Part shown: in pieces, positions 9,826 to 19,686 of the stretch
Numbering within the stretch: the stretch's first letter is position 1
Layout: the number at the start of each line of letters is the position of its first letter
Source: JBGNFV01 sp049645705
GTDB taxonomy: Bacteria > Bacteroidota > Bacteroidia > Cytophagales > Cyclobacteriaceae
Direction of reading: 5' to 3'
Assembly: GCA_049645705.1 (NCBI GenBank)
Contig: JBARUK010000077.1
Coordinates: 6,591 to 70,590, forward strand
DNA: 64,000 nucleotides
Position numbers and translations under genes: made by a program
Notes under the pieces: generated by a model
Seen by the model: the letters and a program-made list of their open reading frames with translations, nothing else
Told to the model about the DNA's origin: nothing
Database searches by the model: none

Positions 9826-11160
9826 ATGAAACAGCTTACGACCTTACTTCTTCTGATACTGGCTATAGGATGCACACAGATCACACGTGAAGAAAAAGTG
9901 GTACAGGTGCCACCAGAAGCACTTCACGGAGCCATGCAGCAGCTTACGGATGTCATTGTACATGACATTTTCTCTCCGCCTGTCGCCAGCCGCATATATG
10001 CCTATGCTACTGTAGGTGCCTATGAGGTGCTTGCACAGCACGACTCGGCTTTTATTCCGCTAAGCGGGCAGCTACAGGGGCTGGAGCCTCTCCCACAGCC
10101 AGAGGCCTCTGTGAACCACAAGGTAGTGGCCGTAGATGCTTTTCTACGCATAGGCGAAAAGCTCATCTTTTCCGAAGACAAGATCAAAGAATACCGGGAA
10201 GGGTGGTATGCAGAGCTAAGAAAGGAAGGCATCTCCGAAAGAATACTGGAAAACTCTCTGGTACACAGCCAGACTGTAACGGACCACGTAAAAGCATGGG
10301 CCGACGAGGACATGTATAAGGAAACGCGAACGTACCAGCGTCACCCCATAGGTACGGAAGACTGGGAGTGGCAGCCTACCCCGCCTGCCTACATGGAAGC
10401 TATAGAACCTCACTGGAATAAGATACGGACCTTTGTCCTGGACTCTGCCGGCCAGTTTAAGCCCGACCCGCCTACCGACTTTAGCCTCGATAAGGGCGCT
10501 CCCTTCTACAAAGAGATCATGCAGGTATACGAAACGGGCAGGGACCTTACCGAAGAGCAAAAAGAAATAGCGAGCTTCTGGGACTGTAACCCTTATGTGA
10601 TGAATGTACGCGGACACGTGATGTTTGCTACCAAAAAGATCACACCCGGCGGACACTGGATGGGCATTACTAAGATCGCCTGCCAGAAGGACGACGCCAG
10701 CCTTATGCGCAGTGCAGAGGCCTATGCACTGACCAGCGTAGCCCTGGCGGACGGATTTATCAGTTGCTGGGACGAGAAATATCGTAGTAACCTGATACGC
10801 CCTGAAACAGTGATCAACCGTCATATAGACGAAGACTGGACACCGCTGCTGCAGACACCGCCTTTTCCCGAATACCCCAGTGGCCACAGTGTGATCAGCA
10901 CTGCAGCGGCGGAAATGCTCACCTCCCTGTTTGGCGAAAACTTTGACTTTACGGACAGTACCGAAGCTGACTTTGGCCTGCCCGCACGCGATTTTACTTC
11001 ATTCCGGCAGGCTTCTGAAGAAGCTGCCATGAGCCGCCTGTACGGTGGCATCCACTATATGCCTGCCATCGAAAACGGCGTTGAAGAGGGCCGTTCTGTA
11101 GGACAGTACCTCATAGCCAACATCAAGACGAGAAAGTCATTAATGGCTTCTAATGAATAA
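9826..11160 (+). CDS. vanadium-dependent haloperoxidase / PAP2-family lipoprotein
   Basis: This 444-residue protein starts with a lipoprotein signal (lipobox LAIGC, Cys16). The three-part active site shared by vanadium haloperoxidases and PAP2 acid phosphatases is complete in the C-terminal half: a Lys/Arg motif ending LIRP, PSGHS in the middle, and SRLYGGIH at the end. The length and the long helical N-terminus fit the haloperoxidase-like branch. The reaction could be halide oxidation or phosphoester cleavage; sequence alone does not settle it. It is anchored in the outer or inner membrane facing the periplasm. The next gene, trehalase, begins 56 bases downstream in the same direction, so the three genes to 14542 may be one transcript. 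Confidence 0.85.
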   Translation: MKQLTTLLLLILAIGCTQITREEKVVQVPPEALHGAMQQLTDVIVHDIFSPPVASRIYAYATVGAYEVLAQHDSAFIPLSGQLQGLEPLPQPEASVNHKVVAVDAFLRIGEKLIFSEDKIKEYREGWYAELRKEGISERILENSLVHSQTVTDHVKAWADEDMYKETRTYQRHPIGTEDWEWQPTPPAYMEAIEPHWNKIRTFVLDSAGQFKPDPPTDFSLDKGAPFYKEIMQVYETGRDLTEEQKEIASFWDCNPYVMNVRGHVMFATKKITPGGHWMGITKIACQKDDASLMRSAEAYALTSVALADGFISCWDEKYRSNLIRPETVINRHIDEDWTPLLQTPPFPEYPSGHSVISTAAAEMLTSLFGENFDFTDSTEADFGLPARDFTSFRQASEEAAMSRLYGGIHYMPAIENGVEEGRSVGQYLIANIKTRKSLMASNE

Positions 11161-11216
11161 GCGATTCTATCAACCAACCCCGTGGTATGCTTTGCCATAC
11201 CCGCATTTTTGAGTTT

Positions 11217-12842
11217 ATGGTGAACACTACTGTCAGGGCTGCCGCAGCCCTTGCCGGCTTACTGCTATTTATGAACATAGGCTGTACCACTGTGCCAGAA
11301 CAGGCACAGTCCGAACAGGCGACGGACTTCTACAGCACCCGCCTGTTTCATGACGTTCAGATGGAACGTATATTTCCCGACTCCAAAACCTTTACGGACT
11401 GCACGGCTAAGCGCGATCCGCTGGAGATCGCCGGAATGTATGATGAAGAAAAGGACGAACCGGGTTTTGAGCTTGCATCCTTTGTGAAAATGCACTTTGA
11501 CATGCCGGAAGAGTATGCAACCGGTTACCAGTCGGATACGAGCCGGAGTATGCAGGCGCATATCGGCGAGCTGTGGCCTGTACTTACCCGGCAGCCGGAT
11601 GCCCGCAGTGAGTATGGCAGCCTGCTGCCCCTGCCTAATGAGTACATTGTACCCGGTGGCCGCTTCCGTGAGATATACTACTGGGACAGCTACTTCACTA
11701 TGGAAGGTCTGGTCCTGGACGGCCGCGAGGACATGGCCGTCAGCATGGTGCGCAACTTTGCCTACCTGATAGATAGTGTGGGCTTTATACCCAATGGCAA
11801 CAGGGACTACTACCTAGGGCGCTCACAGCCGCCCTTCTTTGCGCTGATGGTGGATCTGGTGGCGAAAGATGACCGCGACCTGATGGCGGAACTGCTCCCG
11901 GCCCTGCAAAATGAGTATGACTTCTGGATGGCAGATGCCGATGCGATACTGGTGGGCGAGGCGAACCGACGGGTGATACACCTGCCGGATGGCTCATTTC
12001 TGAACCGCTACTACGATGACCTGCCCGGTCCGCGCCCTGAAAGCTACCGGGAAGATTATGAGCTGGCCCACTCAATAGACGCCGATACGGCCGTGACGTA
12101 CCGCCACCTGCGGGCCGGTGCCGAAAGTGGCTGGGACTACAGCAGCCGGTGGCTGGCAGATAAGCAAACCCTGGAAACGATCCACACTACGGACATTATA
12201 CCGGTAGACCTCAATGCCCTGCTCTTTTTCCTGGAGACAAAACTGGCCCAGGGCTATGACTGGGGGGGTGATCTGGGCAAGGCGCAGGAGTACCTGAAAA
12301 AGGCCGAGGCCCGCCGCAAAGCCATTATGACCTACCTGTATGATGAAGAAGAAGGCTTCTTTGTGGATTATGACTTTAAAAAAGGTGAGCCAACCGGTGT
12401 GCTGTCTATGGCAGCGGCTTACCCTCTATTCTTTAATATACCCGAGAAAGCGGAAGGCCGAAAGGCGGCTAAGCGGCTGGCAGAAGACTTCCTGAAGGGC
12501 GGCGGATTTGTAACCACCCTGAACAGTACCGGCCAGCAGTGGGACGCGCCCAACGGTTGGGCACCACTGCAGTGGATCGGTGTAAATGCACTGTATAACT
12601 ACGGTGAGAACGACCAGGCAGTAACAGCCGCCGAGAACTGGCTGGAGCGAAACCGGGAGGTATATAAGGCTACCGGCAAAATGATGGAAAAATACAATGT
12701 GCTGGACACGGCCCTGCTTGCAGGCGGCGGTGAGTACCCTCTGCAGGACGGCTTTGGCTGGACTAACGGTGTGGCCCTGGCGCTAATGAATATTCTGGAG
12801 GATAAGGAGCGTATGGAAAATATGATCAAGGAACAAGAGTAA
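11217..12842 (+). CDS. treA: periplasmic trehalase (GH37), lipoprotein
   Basis: The protein hydrolyses trehalose to two glucose molecules. Both GH37 signatures are present: PGGRFREIYYWDSYF in the N-terminal half and QWDAPNGWAPLQW near the C-terminus, along with ESGWDYSSRW, the segment that holds the catalytic acid Asp in this family. I place the start at 11217 rather than at 11187 because the later ATG opens directly into a lipoprotein signal peptide (lipobox NIGC); this gives 541 residues. The sugar symporter starts five bases after the stop, so cleavage outside the inner membrane and uptake of glucose are likely coupled. No truncation is seen. Confidence 0.92.
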   Translation: MVNTTVRAAAALAGLLLFMNIGCTTVPEQAQSEQATDFYSTRLFHDVQMERIFPDSKTFTDCTAKRDPLEIAGMYDEEKDEPGFELASFVKMHFDMPEEYATGYQSDTSRSMQAHIGELWPVLTRQPDARSEYGSLLPLPNEYIVPGGRFREIYYWDSYFTMEGLVLDGREDMAVSMVRNFAYLIDSVGFIPNGNRDYYLGRSQPPFFALMVDLVAKDDRDLMAELLPALQNEYDFWMADADAILVGEANRRVIHLPDGSFLNRYYDDLPGPRPESYREDYELAHSIDADTAVTYRHLRAGAESGWDYSSRWLADKQTLETIHTTDIIPVDLNALLFFLETKLAQGYDWGGDLGKAQEYLKKAEARRKAIMTYLYDEEEGFFVDYDFKKGEPTGVLSMAAAYPLFFNIPEKAEGRKAAKRLAEDFLKGGGFVTTLNSTGQQWDAPNGWAPLQWIGVNALYNYGENDQAVTAAENWLERNREVYKATGKMMEKYNVLDTALLAGGGEYPLQDGFGWTNGVALALMNILEDKERMENMIKEQE

Positions 12843-12847
12843 GTAAT

Positions 12848-14542
12848 ATGGAAGAGATCAAACTCGAAACCCTGGACATCATTGTCATCTCGGTATACCT
12901 GGTGGGCATTATCATCTACGGGTTGTCTAAGGGAAAGCAAAGCACGTCGGAAGACTACTTCCTCGCCGGGCGAAATATGATATGGCCGGTGGTGGGTATA
13001 TCCCTGTTCGCAGCCAACATCAGCTCCAGTACCCTGCTGGGCCTGGCGTCAGATGGCTTTAACCGCAACATGGCGGTGTATAACTACGAGTGGATGGCGG
13101 CCGTAGTCCTCGTCTTCTTCGCTATATTCTTCCTGCCATTCTACCTGCGGTCTAAGGTATACACTATGCCTGAGTTCCTGGAACGACGCTATGACAGCCG
13201 CTCACGGTATTACTTCTCCTTTATTACCCTGGTAGGTAACGTGATCATCGATACGGCGGCGGGCCTGTATGCAGGTAATCTTATTCTGAAGCTGATCTTC
13301 CCGGAGGTGGACTCGCTGGTGATCATACTGGTGCTGGCCTTTGCGGCGGCGGCGTATACGATACCCGGCGGCCTCAGCTCGGTAGTACACACGGAGGTGA
13401 TCCAGGCCATGCTGCTCTTCTTCGGGTCTATCGTGCTTACTTACCTCTGCTTCCAGGAAGTAGGCGGCTGGGATGGCCTGATGACGGGCCTTGAAGAAAT
13501 GCGCCAGAGCGGCGCTATCGATAAAACGCCGGACGAGGTGTTTAGCCTGGTACAACCAGCGGATAGTGACTATATGCCCTGGACGGGCCTGCTCTTCGGT
13601 GTACCGCTACTCGGATTTTATTTCTGGGCCAATAACCAGTTTATGGTGCAGCGCGTACTGAGTGCCCGCGACCTGAACCACGGACGCTGGGGAGCGCTGT
13701 TTGCCGGACTGCTTAAGCTTCCGGTACTCTATACCATGGTTTTCCCGGGTATAGTAGCTATCGTAATCTTTGCGGACCTGGATATTACAGGTATCAACTA
13801 CATGATCACGGATGATAATGGCAACGCCACGCCTTGTACCAACCTGAAGGACTGCCCTAACCTGACCTATCCGGTGCTGCTCTATAACCTCATACCTACC
13901 GGCCTGCTGGGTCTGCTTATCGCCAGTCTGCTGGCGGCGATGTCGTCCAGTATCAGCGCTACGCTGAACTCGGCCTCTACGCTGATCACGATGGACTTTG
14001 TGAATACGCTGAAGCCTGGCCTCAGCAGTAAGCAACTGGTGCGCATCGGGCAGGTAGCCACGGTGGTACTGGTGCTTCTGGCGGCCTTGTGGGCACCGCA
14101 GATAGAGAAGTTCCGCTCGCTGTTCGAGTACCTGCAGATCGTACTGGGCCTTATCGCACCACCGGTAGTAGCGGTATTCCTGCTGGGGCTGTTCTGGAAA
14201 CGTGCTAACGGAAACGGGGCCTTTGCTGCCCTTATGGCCGGTTTTGTTCTGTCGGGAGTAGTCATCTGGTCACAGGCTACGGACGGTATCCCTGCGCTGA
14301 ATGAAATTCATTTCCTGCACAAGGCTCCTATACTTATGCTGATCTGTATGATCGTGCACGTGGTATTCAGCCTGGCTACACCGGCCCCGGCGGCTGAAAA
14401 GACTGACGGCCTGGTATGGAACAAAGCGATGTTCAAAGCGGAAACAGCGGAGCTGCAGGGACTACCCTGGTATAAGAATTTCCGGATACTTTCAGTGCTT
14501 CTGCTTATCGCTACGGCTATTATCGTGATCTGGTATTGGTGA
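12848..14542 (+). CDS. sodium/sugar symporter (SSS family, SGLT-like)
   Basis: The 564-residue protein has about 14 hydrophobic helices and SGLT-type motifs, including an early GRNM ... GISLFAANISSSTLLGLA segment around the sodium site. It is five bases downstream of treA, so it very likely imports the glucose that trehalase releases, or trehalose itself. A second SSS protein at 527-2035 is only distantly similar. The final helix is at the extreme C-terminus. Confidence in family is high; the exact sugar is inferred from the neighbour. Confidence 0.88.
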   Translation: MEEIKLETLDIIVISVYLVGIIIYGLSKGKQSTSEDYFLAGRNMIWPVVGISLFAANISSSTLLGLASDGFNRNMAVYNYEWMAAVVLVFFAIFFLPFYLRSKVYTMPEFLERRYDSRSRYYFSFITLVGNVIIDTAAGLYAGNLILKLIFPEVDSLVIILVLAFAAAAYTIPGGLSSVVHTEVIQAMLLFFGSIVLTYLCFQEVGGWDGLMTGLEEMRQSGAIDKTPDEVFSLVQPADSDYMPWTGLLFGVPLLGFYFWANNQFMVQRVLSARDLNHGRWGALFAGLLKLPVLYTMVFPGIVAIVIFADLDITGINYMITDDNGNATPCTNLKDCPNLTYPVLLYNLIPTGLLGLLIASLLAAMSSSISATLNSASTLITMDFVNTLKPGLSSKQLVRIGQVATVVLVLLAALWAPQIEKFRSLFEYLQIVLGLIAPPVVAVFLLGLFWKRANGNGAFAALMAGFVLSGVVIWSQATDGIPALNEIHFLHKAPILMLICMIVHVVFSLATPAPAAEKTDGLVWNKAMFKAETAELQGLPWYKNFRILSVLLLIATAIIVIWYW

Positions 14543-14667
14543 TTTTCTAATTGTCAATGATGAATTGTTAATTCGTTGTACCGGGGTAACCGGATTCTAT
14601 GGATAGAATCTACGTGAAGCCAAAGCTTTGCGTTCTTTTCGCCTTTGCGGGAATATTATGTAGATAA
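14543..14667. repeat. intergenic stretch with small palindromes
   Basis: This gap holds an AT-rich AATTGTCAATGA / AATTGTTAATT pair of words, a hairpin GATTCT / AGAATC at 14593-14610 and an AAAGCTTT palindrome. The same kinds of words recur near 23.7, 24.9 and 26.2-26.5 kb. It looks like REP-like filler; no coding sequence seen. Confidence 0.4.
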
Positions 14668-15405
14668 ATGGCAAGGGACAGGTTTTACCGTTTTGGGCTG
14701 CAGCCGGGGTATGGTATGGGGCTGCTACTACTGGGGCTGTTCACGATAGTCCGGTTTATACTGGTGCTGCAGGCTATGGTGAGCGGTAGCTACGGAACGG
14801 TAAGCTTCGTCTTCATCGTCATGGCTGCCCTTCCGTTCATTCTTCTGACCAGGGAAGGACGCAGGGCTATCGGTATACGGAAGCCCTCCCGTTGGTCTGG
14901 TTTGCTCGTAGGTATTGTTCTGGGGAGTGGCATATGTTTGGTATTATACCTGGCCTCACTGCCCTTCAGTTCTCTTACCTGGTTTGAGTACGTCTCGGGT
15001 ACATACGCAGGCCTCCCGGATCCTATGCCGGACAGTGAGCGGCTGGTTTATTTCATGATCTTCTCTGGTGTTAGCATGACTTTCAGCCCTATCGGCGAGG
15101 AGCTGTTTTACCGCGGGCTGGTCCATGAGAACTTCCGCATATCCTGGGGTGAGCGGGCGGCCTCGCTTACGGACAGTGCCGCTTTCGCCCTGGTCCACCT
15201 GGCACACTTCGGCATTGTCTACACAGCGGGCGAGTGGTCCTTCCTGCCCCTCCCCTCCCTGGTGTGGGTCGGTCTGCTATTTGTCGCCTGCCTGCTTTTC
15301 AACTACTCCCGCCGTTTATCGGGTAGCATTCTCGGAGCCATCCTTTCCCACGCAGCCTTTAACCTGGCCATGAACTACGTGATCTTTTATCGGGTGATTG
15401 ATTGA
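14668..15405 (+). CDS. CPBP family intramembrane metalloprotease (Abi/CAAX-type)
   Basis: The 245-residue membrane protein has about six to seven helices and all three CPBP motifs: EELFYRG (the EExxxR metal-binding motif), FALVHLAHFG (FxxxH) and the late LSHAAFN (HxxxN). The family contains CAAX-prenyl endopeptidase Rce1 and bacterial proteins linked to bacteriocin self-immunity or membrane protein maturation. The function here is unknown. It follows the trehalose block after a 125-base gap with repeats and is convergent with the Mrr-like gene. Confidence 0.82.
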   Translation: MARDRFYRFGLQPGYGMGLLLLGLFTIVRFILVLQAMVSGSYGTVSFVFIVMAALPFILLTREGRRAIGIRKPSRWSGLLVGIVLGSGICLVLYLASLPFSSLTWFEYVSGTYAGLPDPMPDSERLVYFMIFSGVSMTFSPIGEELFYRGLVHENFRISWGERAASLTDSAAFALVHLAHFGIVYTAGEWSFLPLPSLVWVGLLFVACLLFNYSRRLSGSILGAILSHAAFNLAMNYVIFYRVID

Positions 15406-15436
15406 GTTGAGGAGGTTGATTAGATAGCTGTAATGG

Positions 15437-16306
15437 CTACCTGAACTTATCGAAGTAGGTAAGATCCACTTCGTATACCACCTTAGGCTTAAGGCCTAAT
15501 TCCACTTTCTCAAACATCTGCACGAGCTTTTCGCCGTCTATGAGTTCTATGGGTGTGGCACCGTCTCGCGAGGCCTCCTGCTGGGCAGCGCGGGTATAGG
15601 TACCGGTGGTGATCATGATGCCTTTTTCTACTCTGCCCATAATGGCACTGCGGAAGTCACCGACCTGGGCACGGCTTACAGATTTTTGATACCGCTTGCT
15701 CTGGAAGGCTATCTTCATGGTCACAAAGGGGTTTATCTCCAGTACACCATAGCCATCAATACCCCCGTCTGCTCCTTTGGGAGTCACGGACAGGCTCACA
15801 AAGCCGTGCTCGCGCAGCAGCTCCATACAGATGTATTCGAAACCTTCCGGCGATACGTTTTTTAGCACAGAGAGCAGGTCCTCTTCTGCCGAAAAGGCTA
15901 CCTCTTCAGGTTCTTCGGTTACTTCCTCTTTGCGGCTGGTCTTTTTCTCTGCTTTTTCGTCCCTTATCTTCCGGTTTATCTCCACCCTTTTCCGGAATAT
16001 CTCCCGGGCCTCTTCTTCAGTCAGAAAGGTTTTCTTTCCCTTTTCGGTGAGCCGCCAGGTGCCGCGTACGGATGAGTCCAGCAGCCCCTCCCACACCAGG
16101 TATTGCCGCGCCCAGGCTACCTGGTTATGAAAGCGGTTGGTACCGGACTTGAGGGTGGCATCCAGTTTCTTTACGGGCACCTTTTGCATCTCGGCTATCT
16201 TATCAGACACCTCGCGCGGCTTACCGGAGTAGCCCAGTTCACGCAAGGCATCCAGCAAGGGACCAAACCACTTTACAAACTCAGCTTGTGTTTTCTTTTG
16301 GGGCAT
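15437..16306 (-). CDS. Mrr-like restriction endonuclease
   Basis: This 289-residue protein has an N-terminal winged-helix Mrr_N domain (about 1-95), a charged coiled linker (96-140) and a C-terminal Mrr-type PD-(D/E)xK catalytic domain (about 145-265) with GADGGIDGYG and the AFQSKRY (QxK) motif. Mrr proteins cut methylated or otherwise modified foreign DNA without a partner methylase. It is the first gene of the accessory island and reads in the same direction as the DarT/DarG pair 41 bases upstream, so it could be part of the same defence cluster. All expected catalytic residues are present. Confidence 0.88.
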   Translation of the reverse strand: MPQKKTQAEFVKWFGPLLDALRELGYSGKPREVSDKIAEMQKVPVKKLDATLKSGTNRFHNQVAWARQYLVWEGLLDSSVRGTWRLTEKGKKTFLTEEEAREIFRKRVEINRKIRDEKAEKKTSRKEEVTEEPEEVAFSAEEDLLSVLKNVSPEGFEYICMELLREHGFVSLSVTPKGADGGIDGYGVLEINPFVTMKIAFQSKRYQKSVSRAQVGDFRSAIMGRVEKGIMITTGTYTRAAQQEASRDGATPIELIDGEKLVQMFEKVELGLKPKVVYEVDLTYFDKFR

Positions 16307-16347
16307 GGGAGGAAATTATGTTGGGAGAGATCGCAGGCTGGTCATGC

Positions 16348-17388
16348 CTATAGGTTGGTACCGTACTCAGCCAGATGCTCCATAGCAATATTTACATGCC
16401 TTTCATTTATCTGGTATTTCTTCCGGTCGTTCCAATCATGGATGAACTTTAATGTTCTAACTGGTTCTGATACCCCAAGTTGTTTGTTTGCAAAATGAAC
16501 TGAAGAGAGTATTTCGAGAGAGAAAGCGGATTCAAATCCTTCCATGATGCGAAATAGCGTATGCAGTCTCTGCTTTTGTTCAGCAGACAGTTCCTTATCA
16601 ATATATTCTGCTACTTCGCTCTCCTTTGAATAATTAAGCTCCAGTGGTTCGAAAGGCTCGGTCTGCATTTGCTCAAGGCCCTTCAGGTATTTACCATTAA
16701 GCGCATACAGTACCTTCTCTACGGCCTGGTCATACGGGCCATAGGCATATGGAATGAAATTAAGCCTGAGGTTTTCCCCGGTTTGCTGCAGGAAATACAT
16801 GATCTTATTAGCCACGAATACAGAAGATGCTTCACCAAACTTCTCATATCTGTATAGTGAGTGCAGCAACATGGCCCTGGCCGGAGTCAGCTTTACATCT
16901 TTTTTGCGACTTTCTTTTTGCAGTACTTGCTTAATGGCTGCATTGGGTTCGTATACCAGTATCTCAGTATTAGGGATATCACTAAGGTGCTTCACCAGTA
17001 GCTCCTTTACTTTGGTCCAGTCCAGGCCTCCGTTTCCGGCTCCGAGGGGGGGTATGGCAACCGATCTTATGTTTCTTTCACGAAGAACTTTGACAAAATC
17101 CTTTAGCCCTTCTTCTATATAACTGTACTGTGACTTATGCCGCCAGTGCTTTTTAGTAGGAAAATTGATGATCGTCTTTTCGCCGTGCAGGGTCAGTTCC
17201 TTGTGCACAAACATCTTCCCTACCTCTACTTTAGCTTCTTTGCAGGCGCGCTTATAAGCCAGAAAATTTTCAGGAAACCTCTCCTTGAACTGTAAAGCGA
17301 TCCCTTTGCCCATTACGCCTACTGTGTTCACCGTATTGACGAGAGCCTCTGCTTCGCTATCTAAAAGATTACCTGTTACGAAATCCAT
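16348..17388 (-). CDS. darG: DarG-like macrodomain antitoxin
   Basis: The 346-residue protein has an N-terminal macrodomain (1-155) with the ADP-ribose-binding segments VTGNLLDSEAEALVNTVN and PPLGAGNGGLDW, and a C-terminal helical domain (about 160-346) like the toxin-binding half of DarG. DarG removes ADP-ribose from thymidine in DNA and also binds DarT. The Lys-rich NFPTKKHW segment corresponds to the loop that holds the catalytic Lys in characterised DarG proteins. Its ATG overlaps the TAA of darT by one base (TAATG), so translation is coupled with the toxin upstream. Confidence 0.9.
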   Translation of the reverse strand: MDFVTGNLLDSEAEALVNTVNTVGVMGKGIALQFKERFPENFLAYKRACKEAKVEVGKMFVHKELTLHGEKTIINFPTKKHWRHKSQYSYIEEGLKDFVKVLRERNIRSVAIPPLGAGNGGLDWTKVKELLVKHLSDIPNTEILVYEPNAAIKQVLQKESRKKDVKLTPARAMLLHSLYRYEKFGEASSVFVANKIMYFLQQTGENLRLNFIPYAYGPYDQAVEKVLYALNGKYLKGLEQMQTEPFEPLELNYSKESEVAEYIDKELSAEQKQRLHTLFRIMEGFESAFSLEILSSVHFANKQLGVSEPVRTLKFIHDWNDRKKYQINERHVNIAMEHLAEYGTNL

Positions 17389-18068
17389 TAAAAATAAAAT
17401 TTAGATTCCCCGTTATTTCTCGGTCTCAAATCACTCATATCAGAGGAGACTTTCAACTGAAACCCACAATCAGCTACAATTCTTTCTACCCGGCGTTTTA
17501 CGGCATCATTCAGAACAACTATACCCGCTATTTTAGCTGAGGGTACATGCTCTTTTATCAGAAACTCTGCATGTTTCTTTCTACCTCTGTCTGTGTCATT
17601 ATCTGAATTGTCAATCCTAAAATCGTGTGTCCTGATAGACCGCCAATCCAATTGATCAATATCCCTCAGATCGTTAAAATATTTTGTCGTAAAAACGGCT
17701 GCATTACCATCCGTAAAGCACCACTCTGAACCTTCGATTAGCCTATTGAGCTTAAATACCAGGTAAATAACATCCTTTTGGTTCCTTATAGCTACACCTT
17801 TTCCCGTAACTATATTATAGAGCATCGGTGTTCTCTTGGCAAAGTAGAACGGCACATAGTCATTTACTGTGCCTCCCGGGTCTACTGGTACCTGCCTGGA
17901 ATCTCTTAAACTGATAATTTCCGTATTCCCTAATGAAGCATTTTTAACATTATCCGGAAGGAATTTTTTGGCATATAGCCCATTCTTTAAGTTAGATTCC
18001 AGTCCTTCTATAGGAAGGATGCGAAACACATAAATTTTCTCTGGCTTCGGTATGTCATCTATACCCAC
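17388..18068 (-). CDS. darT: DarT-like DNA ADP-ribosyltransferase toxin
   Basis: This 226-residue protein belongs to the DarT (DUF4433) family, which transfers ADP-ribose from NAD to thymidine in single-stranded DNA and blocks replication; many DarTG pairs defend against phage. Recognisable features are the N-terminal RILPIEGLESNLKNGLYA helix-turn, the VNDYVPFYFAKRTPMLY motif (68-84), and HAEFLIKEHVP (166-176) with the predicted catalytic Glu168. The gene precedes darG with a one-base overlap. It looks intact. The family is clear; activity is inferred. Confidence 0.9.
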   Translation of the reverse strand: MGIDDIPKPEKIYVFRILPIEGLESNLKNGLYAKKFLPDNVKNASLGNTEIISLRDSRQVPVDPGGTVNDYVPFYFAKRTPMLYNIVTGKGVAIRNQKDVIYLVFKLNRLIEGSEWCFTDGNAAVFTTKYFNDLRDIDQLDWRSIRTHDFRIDNSDNDTDRGRKKHAEFLIKEHVPSAKIAGIVVLNDAVKRRVERIVADCGFQLKVSSDMSDLRPRNNGESKFYF

Positions 18069-18211
18069 TTACAGACCCAAGGTTAACGGTTAATGTAGTA
18101 AACATAAACTTCTAAAGGCAAAATAGCCATAGCTGACAGAATGTTTATCACGCCAACCTGCTGCTGAGGCCTTGAAAGTAAGCATTTTAAAAGCTTCTTA
18201 TAAAACTTTCC

Positions 18212-19686
18212 TCACCCCTCCAGTTCCTTTCCTATTGTTCTGAAGCTCTCGAGGGCGGCTTCCAGGTCTTCTATGATCTCGGCGGCCAGGGTGTCGGGGT
18301 CTGGCAGGTTGTCCATGTCGGTGAGTGTATCATCCCGCAGCCAGAAGAGGTCCAGGCTGGCCTTGTCGCGGGCTACGAGCTCTTCGTAGCTGTAGCGGCG
18401 CCAGCGGCCGTCGGGGTTGTCTTCGCTCCACAGCGCTTTGCGGTCATGGCGGTTGTCCGGGTTATAGTAGGTGATAAATTCCTGCAGGTCTGCCAGGCGC
18501 ATGGGGTTCTTCTTCAGTGTATGGTGTACATTGGTCCGGTAGTCGTAGTACCACACCTCCTTGGTCCAGGGCTATTCGGCGGCGGTTTTGGCGGTAAAAA
18601 ACAGCACATTGGCCTTTACGCCCTGTGCATAGAAGATGCCGGTAGGCAAGCGCAGCACGGTGTGCAACTCACAGTTCTGCATGAGCTTGCGGCGCACGGT
18701 CTCCCCGGCACCGCCCTCAAAGAGCACATTATCCGGCAGTACCACGGCGGCCTCGCCTCCGGGTTTGAGCATGCTCACGATGTGCTGCAGAAAGTTTAGC
18801 TGCTTATTACTGGTGCTGGTCCAGAAGTCCTGCCGGTTTACGTACAGGTCTTCCTTTTCCTCTTCGCCCTCCTCATTGGTAAAGGTGATGGAGCTTTTGC
18901 GGCCAAAGGGCGGATTGGCCAGTACGTAGTCAAATGTTTCGGAGGGCTTGGACAGCAGGGAGTCACCGCGGGTAATGGGCAGGCGGTCGCTGTCCATCTT
19001 ACCAATGTTGTACAGGAATAGGTTCATAAGCCCCAGGCGGGCCGTGCCGGATACCAGCTCCCAGCCGTAGAAGGTCTTTTCTTTCAGAAACTGCTTCTCC
19101 TCACGGTTCAGCTTATTGCGGCCACATGGTCATAGGCACTGAGGAAGAAGCCGCCCGTACCGCAGGCGGGGTCGGCTATGGTGCGCAGGGGCTTGGGCTG
19201 CAGGCACTCTACCATGGCCTGTATCAGCGGGCGGGGGGTAAAGTACTGCCCGGCTCCGCTCTTGGTGTCTTCGGCATTTTTCTGTAGCAGGCCCTCGTAT
19301 ATATCGCCCTTTACGTCAGTGTCCATGCCGGTCCACTGCTCTTCGTCTATCAGCTTTACCAGGCGGTGCAGTTTGGCGGGGTCCTGTATCTTGTTCTGGG
19401 CTTTGGTAAATATCTGGCCGAGCATGCCCTTTTGCTTGCCCAGGGCCTGCAGGGTGGCCCGGTAGTGCTCTTCCAGTGCGGCACCGGCAAGCTTGCTTAG
19501 CGTTGGCCAGCTATACTCCGCAGGCAGGCCGGTATCGCGGTTGTAGGGGGGCTTGCTGTACTCATCGGCCATCTTCAGAAAGAGCAGCTAGGTGATCTGC
19601 TCCAGGTAGTCGCCGTAGCCAATGCCTTCATCGCGTAGGGTGTGGCAGTAGTTCCATATCTTCTGGGTAATGGCGTGGGTGCTCAT
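18212..19686 (-). pseudogene. hsdM: decayed type I DNA methyltransferase subunit (hsdM)
   Basis: A single N6-adenine methyltransferase gene is split by three lesions. The natural start (19684-19686) opens MSTHAITQKIW and reaches an in-frame TAG at 19588-19590 where the family has Tyr (QITYLLFLKM). After an open stretch with motif I (ADPACGTGGFF), one C appears lost near 19119-19123, shifting the frame. The next stretch has the catalytic NPPF motif and stops at a second TAG (18572-18574), which fits a CAG Gln codon. The final stretch runs to 18212. Two nonsense changes and a frameshift mean no functional enzyme. No hsdR is present; an hsdS remnant lies at 25018-25623. Confidence 0.9.
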
